Assembly (NCBI GenBank): GCA_029262975.1
Contig: JAJCYJ010000308.1
Coordinates: 1 to 18,374 of the forward strand
From: Saprospiraceae bacterium
GTDB lineage: Bacteria; Bacteroidota; Bacteroidia; Chitinophagales; Saprospiraceae
Reading direction: 5' to 3'
DNA length: 18,374 nucleotides
Shown: piece after piece, positions 1 through 7,061 of the stretch
Layout of the letters: each line of letters starts with the position of its first letter
Position numbering within the stretch: the first letter of the stretch is position 1
Program-made: the position numbers and the translations under genes
Notes under the pieces: generated by a model
Seen by the model: only the letters and a program-made list of their open reading frames with translations
The model's database searches: none
Told to the model about the DNA's origin: nothing

Positions 1-1
1 C

Positions 2-706
2 TTGTGTTTGTGTTCTTCGGTATTGACAAATGCGCAAATCCCAATGAATACGGCAGACAGGTTCTGTTTTAATGAAGAACTAACTGAAGATTTTGGAGCT
101 ACAGTTCCTGCCGGATGGGAAGGAGACTGGATGATAGCTGGACCCCCACTTTCAGAAGGATGGATTTTACAGACAGGGGCCAGTCCTGATGCACCTTCTA
201 CGGGAGCCGATGGAGCCTTTAGTGGCTCATATTATGCTTATATGGAAACAAACGGTCCGGCAGTGACAAATTCTGTTTTCAGAATTAATACACCTGGTAT
301 CGCGCTGTCTGATGTAAATCCAACTATTCGGTTTCGTGTTTTAATGCATGGAAGTAGTATTGGGTCATTAAAAGTTAACGTTTTATCAGGTCCTGGCTTT
401 AGTAATGTAGAGAATGTACTAACGTTGATGGGAGAGCAACATGGCACAAGTGCAGTTTCTAATTGGGATGAAGCTTTTATAGATATCAGGCAGTATTCCA
501 AACAGACAATCAAAGTTCAATTTGAAGGCATGAAATTACTTAATAACCAGGGGGATATTGCTATTGATTTAGTTCAAGTCTGTAGCGAACCCAGGGTGCC
601 AACATTGGGAGAATGGAGTTTAATCAGTCTTGGTCTTATACTTATGATATTAGGTGTCATAGGTGTTCGTTCCAATTCTATAACTAAAGTTAGAGCGCTC
701 AACTAA
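2..706 (+). CDS. Secreted MAM-like domain protein with IPTL-CTERM tail (5' end cut by window)
   Basis: The reading frame is open to the left edge. The first visible residues (LCLCSSVLTNAQ) look like the end of a signal peptide with cleavage after NAQ, so only a short 5' piece is missing. Residues about 40-195 resemble a MAM-type jelly roll: a Gly/Tyr-rich G-x-Y-Y-A-Y-M-E strand, a hydrophobic R-F-R-V-L-M-H-G strand, then V-Q-F-E-G and a terminal G-D-I-A-I-D. The C-terminus (from residue 199) has VPTLGEW, a hydrophobic segment (SLISLGLILMILGVIGV) and a basic end, the layout of the IPTL-CTERM sorting signal. It is therefore probably an exported surface protein held by, or processed at, its C-terminus. 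No sorting enzyme is visible here. Its stop lies 21 bp from the convergent stop of the next gene. The domain call is by eye and the binding partner is unknown. Confidence 0.8.
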   Translation: MCLCSSVLTNAQIPMNTADRFCFNEELTEDFGATVPAGWEGDWMIAGPPLSEGWILQTGASPDAPSTGADGAFSGSYYAYMETNGPAVTNSVFRINTPGIALSDVNPTIRFRVLMHGSSIGSLKVNVLSGPGFSNVENVLTLMGEQHGTSAVSNWDEAFIDIRQYSKQTIKVQFEGMKLLNNQGDIAIDLVQVCSEPRVPTLGEWSLISLGLILMILGVIGVRSNSITKVRALN

Positions 707-727
707 TTAACAATTTTACAGAAATTT

Positions 728-2221
728 CTATATCCAGGGTTTGTTGGATATTTCCACATGATATATTAATTTGTCAAGAATGTCCAGAGCTGTCTCTTTA
801 GGAATATAAGGAATGCGTATGGTCCCAGCTGCAGTATGAATAATCAAAGTAGCAAGACCTCTTCTCCACTGATACGGATTCTCAATGATCTTTATGTCTT
901 GTACCTTATACATAGGCAAGAGGGCATGTCGAAGGCCAAGCGTTCCCCCACCGATATAGAGTTCGCGGTCATTAACTGCAAATCTCTTTTTTCGATAGTT
1001 TATCCAGCTGAGCCATAGTATTAGCGCAAGCAAAACACCTAAAACTATGGGCCCAATTATCATTTTGAAATATATCAATCCAATTATTATACCTCCAAAA
1101 AACAAACATTGGTACATGGCTTTGTGAAAGAAATAATGATGTGAAACTTGATGATATTCCTCAAACGATCCAGAATCTTTACCCAACCAAGCTTCTTTTA
1201 CAAAGGACACATGATCGAGATTACAACCAGGTATTTTAAATTGAGAAACTGTCTTTTTCTCATCGCCGCTTTTGGCTTGTCTAAATATGATATTATAAAA
1301 GCCAACCAATCTTTCAAAAGGATTTTGCCCCCAATTAAGAATTTGAATTTTATTATCAAGAGCGGCAAATTCTTGTCGAGTTAGAAGCCCCTGGACAACT
1401 TGAAATTTATTGCCCATTCTCCAAAAATGTAAATTAAAATGACGAAAAACAGTTGTAATTATTGAAAAGACAACAGAAGCTATAATTAGCAATAAAATCA
1501 AAGCCGAGATATTTAATACAGTAAGTTGCTCTCCATAGTTATAGATCTGTTTAAAAAAATCCCTCGGGTCGTAATCAAAGGTATACAGGTAAAAGAATAA
1601 AGAACCAAATGCACCGATCATCAAGCCTATTGGTCTGAAATGATTTTGTACCAGGCCTACTTTAATTAGTTCACGTTGGGATAATTGCAATATCGACTCC
1701 TTTTCTTGCTGAATATCCAATATTCCAATTTCTTCATTTCCCTTAAGATCTACTGCCTCTTTCTTTTCCAATATTCTCTTTCTGAGCAGCTCTGCCATCG
1801 GGATTTCGATTGCATCAATCTTGGTTTCCTGTTCTGAGGATCCAGCTGTTTCGATCTCTACTTCTGTCACCTTGAAAAATCGATGAATAAAGGTTTGTCT
1901 GAAATTGACAGATTGAATTCTTTCAAAAGGTATATTCAACTTTACTTTCTTAAATAGGCCTTTATTTATTATCAACTCCTTTTCGCTCAATTGAAAATAG
2001 AATTTATAATATGAAATAACTGAAGGAATTATTCCAAATATTCCTACGCCAGAAAGGGCTATTTCTAAAGTATCAAAAGAAGAATTTCCTCTGCCTATAA
2101 AAATTGCGATTACAAATGGCCAGAGCTGTTTGAACAAGTTTTTGACGAGCCTGAGAATTATGAATATAATGGCGAACTTAGATTGTCTTTGGGGCAGACT
2201 AAAAACGTCACTCTTCTTCAT
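728..2221 (-). CDS. Membrane protein with three bacterial PH (bPH2) domains, YdbT-like
   Basis: A 497-residue protein built from hydrophobic hairpins alternating with bacterial pleckstrin-homology domains. Membrane segments are visible at about residues 16-43, 52-71, 193-213, 234-258 and 369-405. PH units lie at about 75-150, 264-345 and 411-490. The first and third carry the family signature with a proline-led strand and Val/Ile-Gln (IPFERIQSVNF and LPMYKVQDIKI), followed by strands with TAGSS or TAAGT. This matches the DUF304/bPH2 architecture of Bacillus YdbT. In Bacillus, the YdbS-YdbT pair is linked to intrinsic resistance to peptide antimicrobials made by other bacilli. The molecular activity is not known, and transfer of that role to this organism is inference. 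The start ATG lies inside the end of the upstream PH gene (14-bp overlap), so the two are co-transcribed and probably translationally coupled. Confidence 0.85.
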   Translation of the reverse strand: MKKSDVFSLPQRQSKFAIIFIILRLVKNLFKQLWPFVIAIFIGRGNSSFDTLEIALSGVGIFGIIPSVISYYKFYFQLSEKELIINKGLFKKVKLNIPFERIQSVNFRQTFIHRFFKVTEVEIETAGSSEQETKIDAIEIPMAELLRKRILEKKEAVDLKGNEEIGILDIQQEKESILQLSQRELIKVGLVQNHFRPIGLMIGAFGSLFFYLYTFDYDPRDFFKQIYNYGEQLTVLNISALILLLIIASVVFSIITTVFRHFNLHFWRMGNKFQVVQGLLTRQEFAALDNKIQILNWGQNPFERLVGFYNIIFRQAKSGDEKKTVSQFKIPGCNLDHVSFVKEAWLGKDSGSFEEYHQVSHHYFFHKAMYQCLFFGGIIIGLIYFKMIIGPIVLGVLLALILWLSWINYRKKRFAVNDRELYIGGGTLGLRHALLPMYKVQDIKIIENPYQWRRGLATLIIHTAAGTIRIPYIPKETALDILDKLIYHVEISNKPWI

Positions 2222-2732
2222 TCCCTGATGTTTGATGAAGAATAAAATGTTTTAAATTTTGAGCGCGCTCTAAGGGTAATCCTGCAATTACCAGATCACT
2301 ACTAGATCCGCCGGCGGTGTATATTTTCAACCTGCTCAATTCAAATATTCTATCAATAGGTCCTTGTTGTACTTCTGCGTGCTGAACTCTATTAAATGGC
2401 AAGACCGTAAAATTTCGCCATATTAATCCCGATTGATAAATTATATCTCTCTCCCTTAATGCATATTTCTTTTTTCTAAATCCAAAGACAGTTAATGCAA
2501 ATGAAATAACCATCCATATGATGAGAAAAATAAAAAGAGCATATTGTTGCCACTGTGCAATATCCCAAACATTTATATATATAAATACGATGGCCCCAAT
2601 TCCTAATACTAACCAAAACAGTCCCTTTGCTATTAATTCAACGGTCAGATAATTCTGATCCAGACCACTGAACTCAATATTTTGGACCGATGGTATATCC
2701 TCGGGTTTGATTTGTTCATTCGTAAAATCCAT
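2208..2732 (-). CDS. Small membrane protein with one bPH2 domain, YdbS-like
   Basis: About 174 residues: two transmembrane helices (about residues 31-54 and 64-84), then one bPH2 domain with the signature LPFNRVQHAEVQQGPIDRIF and the following strands LKIYTAGG and IAGLPLERAQ. The same pattern appears in the first PH unit of the downstream partner (IPFERIQSV...TAGSS), which is internal evidence of shared ancestry. Two candidate starts exist, GTG at 2738 and ATG at 2732. I prefer the ATG, which loses only two residues. The stop overlaps the next gene by 14 bp, so the pair forms one operon in the order ydbS-like, ydbT-like, as in Bacillus. The 161-bp region upstream holds a long perfect-stem dyad that could act in regulation or in ending the preceding transcript. 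The biochemical function is unknown. Confidence 0.83.
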   Translation of the reverse strand: MDFTNEQIKPEDIPSVQNIEFSGLDQNYLTVELIAKGLFWLVLGIGAIVFIYINVWDIAQWQQYALFIFLIIWMVISFALTVFGFRKKKYALRERDIIYQSGLIWRNFTVLPFNRVQHAEVQQGPIDRIFELSRLKIYTAGGSSSDLVIAGLPLERAQNLKHFILHQTSGNEEE

Positions 2733-2797
2733 ATTCACTTTGCTGTCCTGTATTACTGCTAATTTAACTTTTTTAAATCAAGCGTAATTACATCTTC

Positions 2798-2834
2798 GAT
2801 AGACATTATGTCACAAGTGACATAATTATCTATC
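2798..2834. promoter_or_regulatory. Strong inverted repeat (operator or RNA hairpin) upstream of the PH gene pair
   Basis: Arms ATTATGTCAC (2805-2814) and GTGACATAAT (2817-2826) are perfect over 10 bp around a 2-nt centre. They extend after a small asymmetric bulge by a further 6 bp (GATAGA 2798-2803 with TCTATC 2829-2834). Both flanking genes are read from the minus strand. In that RNA the loop is CUUG, a known stable tetraloop. No U-tract follows, so a canonical intrinsic terminator is not supported. The TGTCA-N4-TGACA core is also compatible with a dimeric DNA-binding regulator. It lies 65 bp upstream of the preferred YdbS-like start and 59 bp downstream of the choice-of-anchor gene's stop. 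Confidence 0.6.
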
Positions 2835-2893
2835 TTCTATATTTTTGAGATTTGACTTTTGATCACAAGGAGATATTATAATAATCCGTCTGC

Positions 2894-4261
2894 TCAACGT
2901 CCAACTCTTGGTTTTTTGCTCAATACAGGTTTTTTAGGCAGCGCAAAAGAGCAGGCATCCTCAATTGTAGCCGTTAGCGTAGATCCAATTTGAAGATTGA
3001 AATTAGGTAAAAAATTAATTTCATCAGGTGCCACTATCTCAATTTTAGCCTGATCTATATATGAAGCGGAGGTTGAAAATATATCCTCTACCAAGAAAGT
3101 CCAAAAGTTGTCATATACTCCTTTTACTAAAACATTTGATTTACAATCATAAAGGGGAAACTGAGGTGTTATTACAAATAAACCATGATCCTGATCAGAA
3201 GCAAGCAAATTACCAGAAGGGAGGTATGGGTAGGCTCCCCATGATCCATCGTACGAGTACGTGGTCCCAATTGTATCTGTATCATAATAACCTGCCTGGA
3301 AGGGAAAAGCAGCAGAGTCGATTTTAAATATTTGTAACCCGTCATCATAATAGGACAAAACAACAAAGTCATTACCCACTATAAACGGATTATGAGCGAC
3401 GCTATTAGTATGTAAAGGGGCCAAAAGTGTTGACTTAAAAGTGGATAACTCAGTAGGACTTTCAATATCAGAGATGTCTACGACTCTTACTGGTCTATTT
3501 CTTGATTCGTCCGCCACTACCATTACATTTCCATCATCTGAAACCCAATTACTGTGGTTTGATCCCGGTGAACTATACATACCCAAACTGCTAATATTAT
3601 CGAGATCACTAAAGTCATAGATAATTAGTTTTTTAATATAAATATGTGAACAGTATGCTGTGTCATTACGCACATATAGATCGTGTACATAACCGTCAGG
3701 CAATGACAAGTTTTTAATTAGTTCCGGATTAGCGGGATCTTGGGTTAAATCCAGGATAACAATATCTGTCACACCTGCACTGATACCGCAAGCATAAAGT
3801 TTACCCATGGTAGTATCGATAAAGACATTGTGACTGTCTTCCATAAAATCGATTGAATCATAGACCTTGGTTACACTATCTGGCAAACTTGATAAATCAA
3901 ATATTTCAAGACCTCCACTACATCCATCACTCACACCATAAGCATAATGACCATATATTTTATAATCCCTCCAGGTACAGATCGACCCTCCCAATTCTCT
4001 ATCAACTTCAACAGGATTATCTGGATCTGTAACATCTATGAACAGGGTATACTCTCCAGACCCAATAATGGCGTACTCACGACCATTACCATCTGCATAA
4101 CCCCAGATATCATTATATACATTATTTAAAGGGCCCGCCACCAAACCGTTATCATCCCAATTAGAACGAACCGTAGTATTGAGGGCTTGGGCTAAAAATT
4201 GTTGTGGCAAAATCAAACATATACAAAATACACTGACACCGATAAGTTTTTGGGAAATCAT
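2894..4261 (-). CDS. Choice-of-anchor B family secreted protein with LVIVD-type repeats
   Basis: 455 residues with a clear signal peptide (hydrophobic core about residues 6-20, likely cleavage near FLAQA, residue 25-26). The mature part is a beta-propeller-like series of LVIVD-type repeats: EYTLFIDVTDPDNPVEV, GGLEIFDLSSLPDSV, IVILDLTQDPANPELI, KLIIYDFSDLDNISSLG, VRVVDISDIESPTEL and GLQIFKID. Family-typical phrases are present, such as ESRNRPVRV-like and HNVFID-like segments and GSWGAYPYLPSG near the end of the propeller. After about residue 370 there is a beta-strand stack (INFLPNFNLQIGSTLTATI, then DAC). The chain then ends in a short basic tail (LPKKPVLSKKPRVGR), and I see no type A T9SS sorting domain or membrane anchor. 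It is probably a cell-surface or secreted protein of unknown ligand. The gene stands alone on its strand, with a plausible promoter upstream. Confidence 0.85.
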   Translation of the reverse strand: MISQKLIGVSVFCICLILPQQFLAQALNTTVRSNWDDNGLVAGPLNNVYNDIWGYADGNGREYAIIGSGEYTLFIDVTDPDNPVEVDRELGGSICTWRDYKIYGHYAYGVSDGCSGGLEIFDLSSLPDSVTKVYDSIDFMEDSHNVFIDTTMGKLYACGISAGVTDIVILDLTQDPANPELIKNLSLPDGYVHDLYVRNDTAYCSHIYIKKLIIYDFSDLDNISSLGMYSSPGSNHSNWVSDDGNVMVVADESRNRPVRVVDISDIESPTELSTFKSTLLAPLHTNSVAHNPFIVGNDFVVLSYYDDGLQIFKIDSAAFPFQAGYYDTDTIGTTYSYDGSWGAYPYLPSGNLLASDQDHGLFVITPQFPLYDCKSNVLVKGVYDNFWTFLVEDIFSTSASYIDQAKIEIVAPDEINFLPNFNLQIGSTLTATIEDACSFALPKKPVLSKKPRVGR

Positions 4262-4287
4262 GGTGCGAAGTTATTATTTGAATTGAT

Positions 4288-4316
4288 AAAATATAAAGTA
4301 GAATGTGCGATTTCAA
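4288..4316 (-). promoter_or_regulatory. Candidate Bacteroidetes-type promoter for the choice-of-anchor B gene
   Basis: On the minus strand, TTG (4316-4314) is followed after 18 nt by TATATTTT (4295-4288), seven of eight matches to the Bacteroidetes -7 element TAnnTTTG. The -7 box ends 26 nt before the ATG at 4261. Such AT-rich matches also occur by chance. Confidence 0.35.
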
Positions 4317-4575
4317 TCATTTAACCTGTTCCAACCCTTAGATTTTCATCTTTTGTATAATGATCTCTAATGAATAAGTCATCAATGTACTTTAGGCCAT
4401 ATGTATTGTCGTTGTTTAATTAAACCGGAAAACGTTGATCTTATTACATATTATGAAAGCCTTAATACAAATTTCTGCAAGTCCCTCTGGATTGGGTCTT
4501 GAAGAAGAACCAGGTACAGGTTACAGGATGTGTTTCTCATAGTTTTTGAATGCAGAAGTTGTCTTGTCTCAGAAA

Positions 4576-4583
4576 TATTTTTG
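4576..4583 (+). promoter_or_regulatory. Candidate -7 element of the thioredoxin-fold gene
   Basis: TATTTTTG is a full match to the Bacteroidetes -7 consensus TAnnTTTG and is the same octamer as that upstream of aspS. It ends 33 nt before the ATG at 4617. A TTTG lies at 4545-4548, but the 27-nt spacing is longer than usual, so the -33 element is unclear. Confidence 0.35.
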
Positions 4584-4616
4584 ATGCGTGTTATCCGATG
4601 AAAGAAAAGTCTTAGT

Positions 4617-5960
4617 ATGAAATTTTTGATTGTAAGTCTTCTGCAACTTTGGGTCTTAATAGGCATTAATGCCCAGGGAATTGTATGGGAAAACGCAAAT
4701 TGGGCCAACATTCTAAAAAATGCAGATCAATCCAATAAACTGATTTTTGTAGATGTATATACGGATTGGTGCAGACCATGTCTGCAAATGGACAGAAATG
4801 TGTTTGCCGATTCAGCCTTAGCAGATTTTTTTCATACCAATTTTATATCTGTTAAAATAAATGGGGAGGATGAAAATTTTGGAGAAGATTTCGCTAAAAG
4901 GTATAAAATCAATGCCTATCCTGGCTTGTTATTTATTGATGGCAAAGGTCAGGTTATCAGTTCTTTCATGGGATATCATTCTAAGTATGAATTAAAGAAA
5001 ATAGCCGAACAAACCATTACCCTATATGGTCATCAAAATTTTCTCGCCGATATAAAGTCCAATTTACATAAGCACTATTCAAGTGAAGAGCTCAGAGATA
5101 TTCTGACTATTTCACAAATCCATCCATTTGATGGAAAAGAAAAATTGGCTATGAAATATCTTGACGGAATTGAACAAATTACGGAAGATGATATGCGTCT
5201 CGTAATGAATGAAATACAAAGAATGGGACTTTCATATCTGAGTCGACTAGCACCATTAACTACCTCATTGAGTTATAAGGAAATATATCTGAGACCCAAC
5301 GCACAGGAATGGCTTGTCTGGAAAAGCAGTACAGAACAAGCGATTCATGAAAGGCTCAGTCGTTATAAACTCGAGGACAATCTTAGTTCATTTGAAGCTA
5401 CTCTTGAAATTCTTAAAGGAATAAATGGTACAAATAATCGTCAAGTTGATAATCTGTACCTCAGCTACTATAAACATAATAACCTTGATCAGTATAAAAC
5501 TTTTGCAGCTTATATAATAGAGGCATATATCATCCCTGTCCACCCCAAAGAGGTAAAAAAAGCAGACGAAGAGAAGTATATCTTGCTTCGCAATGAAATT
5601 GAAAAAGACATGAAAGCTTCTCTGGTTGAGATTTACACTTCCGATACCTCAAAAGAAACTTCTTCTACACCTATGCTGGACTCCCTTGTTCAAATCTATA
5701 CTTATAGCAAGAGTTTAGCAGATCAACTATACGAGATTAGTGGGGATTTTTATGCCTTATATGAAGATGAATCCAGTAGGCGAAAAGCAACGTTTTGGGC
5801 GTCCCTCAGTCATCTCTATTATCCATACGACATGAAATACTTTGATAATCACCTATTTATTCTTGAGTCAACCGGAAGATTAGAGGAAGCCCGGGAAATA
5901 GTGGCAAAAATCAAGTTATTACCGTGGTATGGAGAGATGTCTAAAAGAAATTCTTTCTGA
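4617..5960 (+). CDS. Exported thioredoxin-fold protein with a long C-terminal helical region
   Basis: 447 residues. The N-terminus is a signal peptide (MKFLIVSLLQLWVLIGINAQ, cleavage after about residue 20), so the protein acts outside the cytoplasm. Residues about 24-135 are a thioredoxin-like domain: a VDVYTDWCRPC active-site segment (Cys52 and Cys55), then the cis-Pro loop AYPGLLFI (Pro102) and a following GKGQVISSFMGY strand. Both active-site cysteines and the cis-proline are intact, so a thiol-disulfide reductase or oxidase role is plausible. The remaining 310 or so residues look mainly alpha-helical, with paired-helix character (for example ESTGRLEEAREIVAKIKLL near the end) as in TPR-like repeats, but I do not recognise a named domain. 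It stands alone on its strand, and its stop is only 9 bp from the convergent stop of the small protein downstream. The substrate is unknown. Confidence 0.8.
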   Translation: MKFLIVSLLQLWVLIGINAQGIVWENANWANILKNADQSNKLIFVDVYTDWCRPCLQMDRNVFADSALADFFHTNFISVKINGEDENFGEDFAKRYKINAYPGLLFIDGKGQVISSFMGYHSKYELKKIAEQTITLYGHQNFLADIKSNLHKHYSSEELRDILTISQIHPFDGKEKLAMKYLDGIEQITEDDMRLVMNEIQRMGLSYLSRLAPLTTSLSYKEIYLRPNAQEWLVWKSSTEQAIHERLSRYKLEDNLSSFEATLEILKGINGTNNRQVDNLYLSYYKHNNLDQYKTFAAYIIEAYIIPVHPKEVKKADEEKYILLRNEIEKDMKASLVEIYTSDTSKETSSTPMLDSLVQIYTYSKSLADQLYEISGDFYALYEDESSRRKATFWASLSHLYYPYDMKYFDNHLFILESTGRLEEAREIVAKIKLLPWYGEMSKRNSF

Positions 5961-5969
5961 AGCCCGGTA

Positions 5970-6167
5970 TTATAAGAATATTATCGCGGCTATAGCAGCT
6001 AGAACAGTTGCAATCAGACTAAGTCTTATCACAGCTGCAAGGTTTTGATCCCTTTTATCCGCTTTGCCATTTAATGGGCTATACACCCGATTGCCAAAGA
6101 GGTCGAAGTTGTCTGCATGATTGTTAAAATACAATCTGAATGTTCGGTATGTCATACTTGTTTTCAT
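5970..6167 (-). CDS. Small hypothetical protein with a C-terminal membrane helix
   Basis: A 65-residue frame from ATG to TAA. The N-terminal 45 residues are polar and include an aromatic-rich stretch (YRTFRLYFNNHADNFDLFGN) and a basic K-x-D-K-R patch. The last 20 or so residues (LSLIATVLAAIAAIIFL) form a single hydrophobic helix that ends at the C-terminus, a tail-anchored layout. I do not recognise a family. The frame is kept because its composition is protein-like, it uses a normal ATG, and it neatly fills the space between two stops. It lies 9 bp from the convergent thioredoxin-fold stop and 145 bp downstream of trmB on the same strand. That 145-bp gap is very AT-rich and shows no clear promoter. 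It could be non-coding, so confidence is moderate. Confidence 0.55.
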   Translation of the reverse strand: MKTSMTYRTFRLYFNNHADNFDLFGNRVYSPLNGKADKRDQNLAAVIRLSLIATVLAAIAAIIFL

Positions 6168-6312
6168 AATGACAATATTTTGATATAATTATGACTCAAT
6201 ATTGGTAATTATTAAGTCAAATATAATTTAATATATTTACGTATTAATATATGTATAAATTATTATATATGGTGATATTATTTTTTACACACCAAATATA
6301 ATACTGCAAATG

Positions 6313-6999
6313 TCAGTCAATTTTACATAAATGCAAATATTTTATGGTTTTATTATTTAAAAGATGCACATTTTCATAGTAAGTACTAATATTTAATTCT
6401 GGTTTTGTAAGTCTCATATAAGAGACATTTTCACTTTTATTAATAATACGATATCCTTTATGTTTATTTGCAGTTTCGAGTGAAAATTGAAAAAGATCCA
6501 TATCGTCGGTTTTAAGATGTACAAATGCCCCTGGCGCCAACAAATCATGGTAAATATTCAGAAAATTTTGTGCTGTTAGACGTCTATTAGGTTTAGCTGG
6601 AAAGGGGTCTGGAAAAGTTATCCATATCTCATCTATTTCACCTGATTCAAAGTACAGAGCAATAAGTTCAATTCTAATTCTTAAAAACGCCACATTTTTC
6701 AGTGGTTCGTTTTGTGCGATTGTTGCGCCTTGATGAATCCTTGCGCCTTTAATGTCGATCCCTAAAAAATTTCTTTCTGGGAAAAGTCTGGCTAATCCCA
6801 GTGTATATTCTCCCCTTCCGCAGGCTAATTCAACACACAAGGGTTGATTCTTTTCAAATAGCTGATGCCATTTCCCTTTCGGAGAAAAAACGCTTTCTCT
6901 TGATTGGCGGACCAATTCACTTCCAATTTCTGTCATTTCAAAGACATGGGAATAATTCAATAATTCAGCGAATTTCTCAAGCTTTCTTCTTCGACTCAT
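6313..6999 (-). CDS. trmB: tRNA (guanine-N7-)-methyltransferase
   Basis: Cytoplasmic SAM-dependent enzyme that makes 7-methylguanosine at position 46 in the tRNA variable loop. With the start at ATG 6999 the protein has 228 residues and begins MSRRRKLEKFAELL, matching the usual KLEKFA start in Bacteroidetes. The frame can be read upstream to a TTG at 7038 and an ATG at 7017, which would add 13 or 7 residues. Visible motifs are KGKWHQLFEKN, the SAM loop ELACGRGEYT (57-66), DIKGAR (82-87), the TFPDPFPAKPNRRLT segment (128-142), LKTDD (162-166) and the C-terminal TYYE (206-209), where the family has T-x-Y/F-E. The short loop after FPDP is normal for this phylum. A weak -7 match (TAATCTTG, 7043-7036) would place transcription start after the TTG, favouring a later start. 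The gene is divergent from the inositol-monophosphatase-family gene. Confidence 0.92.
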   Translation of the reverse strand: MSRRRKLEKFAELLNYSHVFEMTEIGSELVRQSRESVFSPKGKWHQLFEKNQPLCVELACGRGEYTLGLARLFPERNFLGIDIKGARIHQGATIAQNEPLKNVAFLRIRIELIALYFESGEIDEIWITFPDPFPAKPNRRLTAQNFLNIYHDLLAPGAFVHLKTDDMDLFQFSLETANKHKGYRIINKSENVSYMRLTKPELNISTYYENVHLLNNKTIKYLHLCKID

Positions 7000-7061
7000 A
7001 ATTTTCTGATGATTCATAAAGACAGACTGAAATCGCAAGATTATCTCTTACTTTTACAGCC

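Larger units (their letters stand above)
4262..4616. other. 355-bp intergenic region between divergent genes
   Basis: No convincing gene lies here. The stretch separates the choice-of-anchor B gene (-) from the thioredoxin-fold gene (+), and holds a candidate promoter for each near its ends. A 29-codon open frame starts at ATG 4453 but shows no recognisable features. A 12-bp palindrome (GTTTAATTAAAC, 4414-4425) is within what an AT-rich sequence gives by chance. No tRNA-like or other RNA structure was seen. Confidence 0.6.

Noticed and set aside
4414..4425. Perfect 12-bp palindrome GTTTAATTAAAC
   Set aside because: Several palindromes of this length are expected by chance in an 18-kb AT-rich sequence, and it has no informative position.
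4453..4542. A 29-codon plus-strand open frame upstream of the thioredoxin-fold gene
   Set aside because: It has no recognisable domain, signal or ribosome-binding site, and short frames of this size are common by chance in intergenic DNA.
4451..4711. An 86-codon minus-strand frame overlapping the start of the thioredoxin-fold gene
   Set aside because: It overlaps the signal peptide and early thioredoxin domain of a well-supported gene on the other strand, and its translation looks unlike a protein.
6168..6312. AT-rich 145-bp gap as a possible origin or RNA gene
   Set aside because: It has no repeated boxes, no stable stem and no tRNA-like sequence. It appears to be ordinary intergenic DNA.
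6313..7038. Unusual SAM loop (ELACGRG) and short loop after FPDP in TrmB as a sign of altered activity
   Set aside because: TrmB proteins of this phylum typically have similar wording here, and the other conserved motifs (LKTDD, TYYE) are intact.
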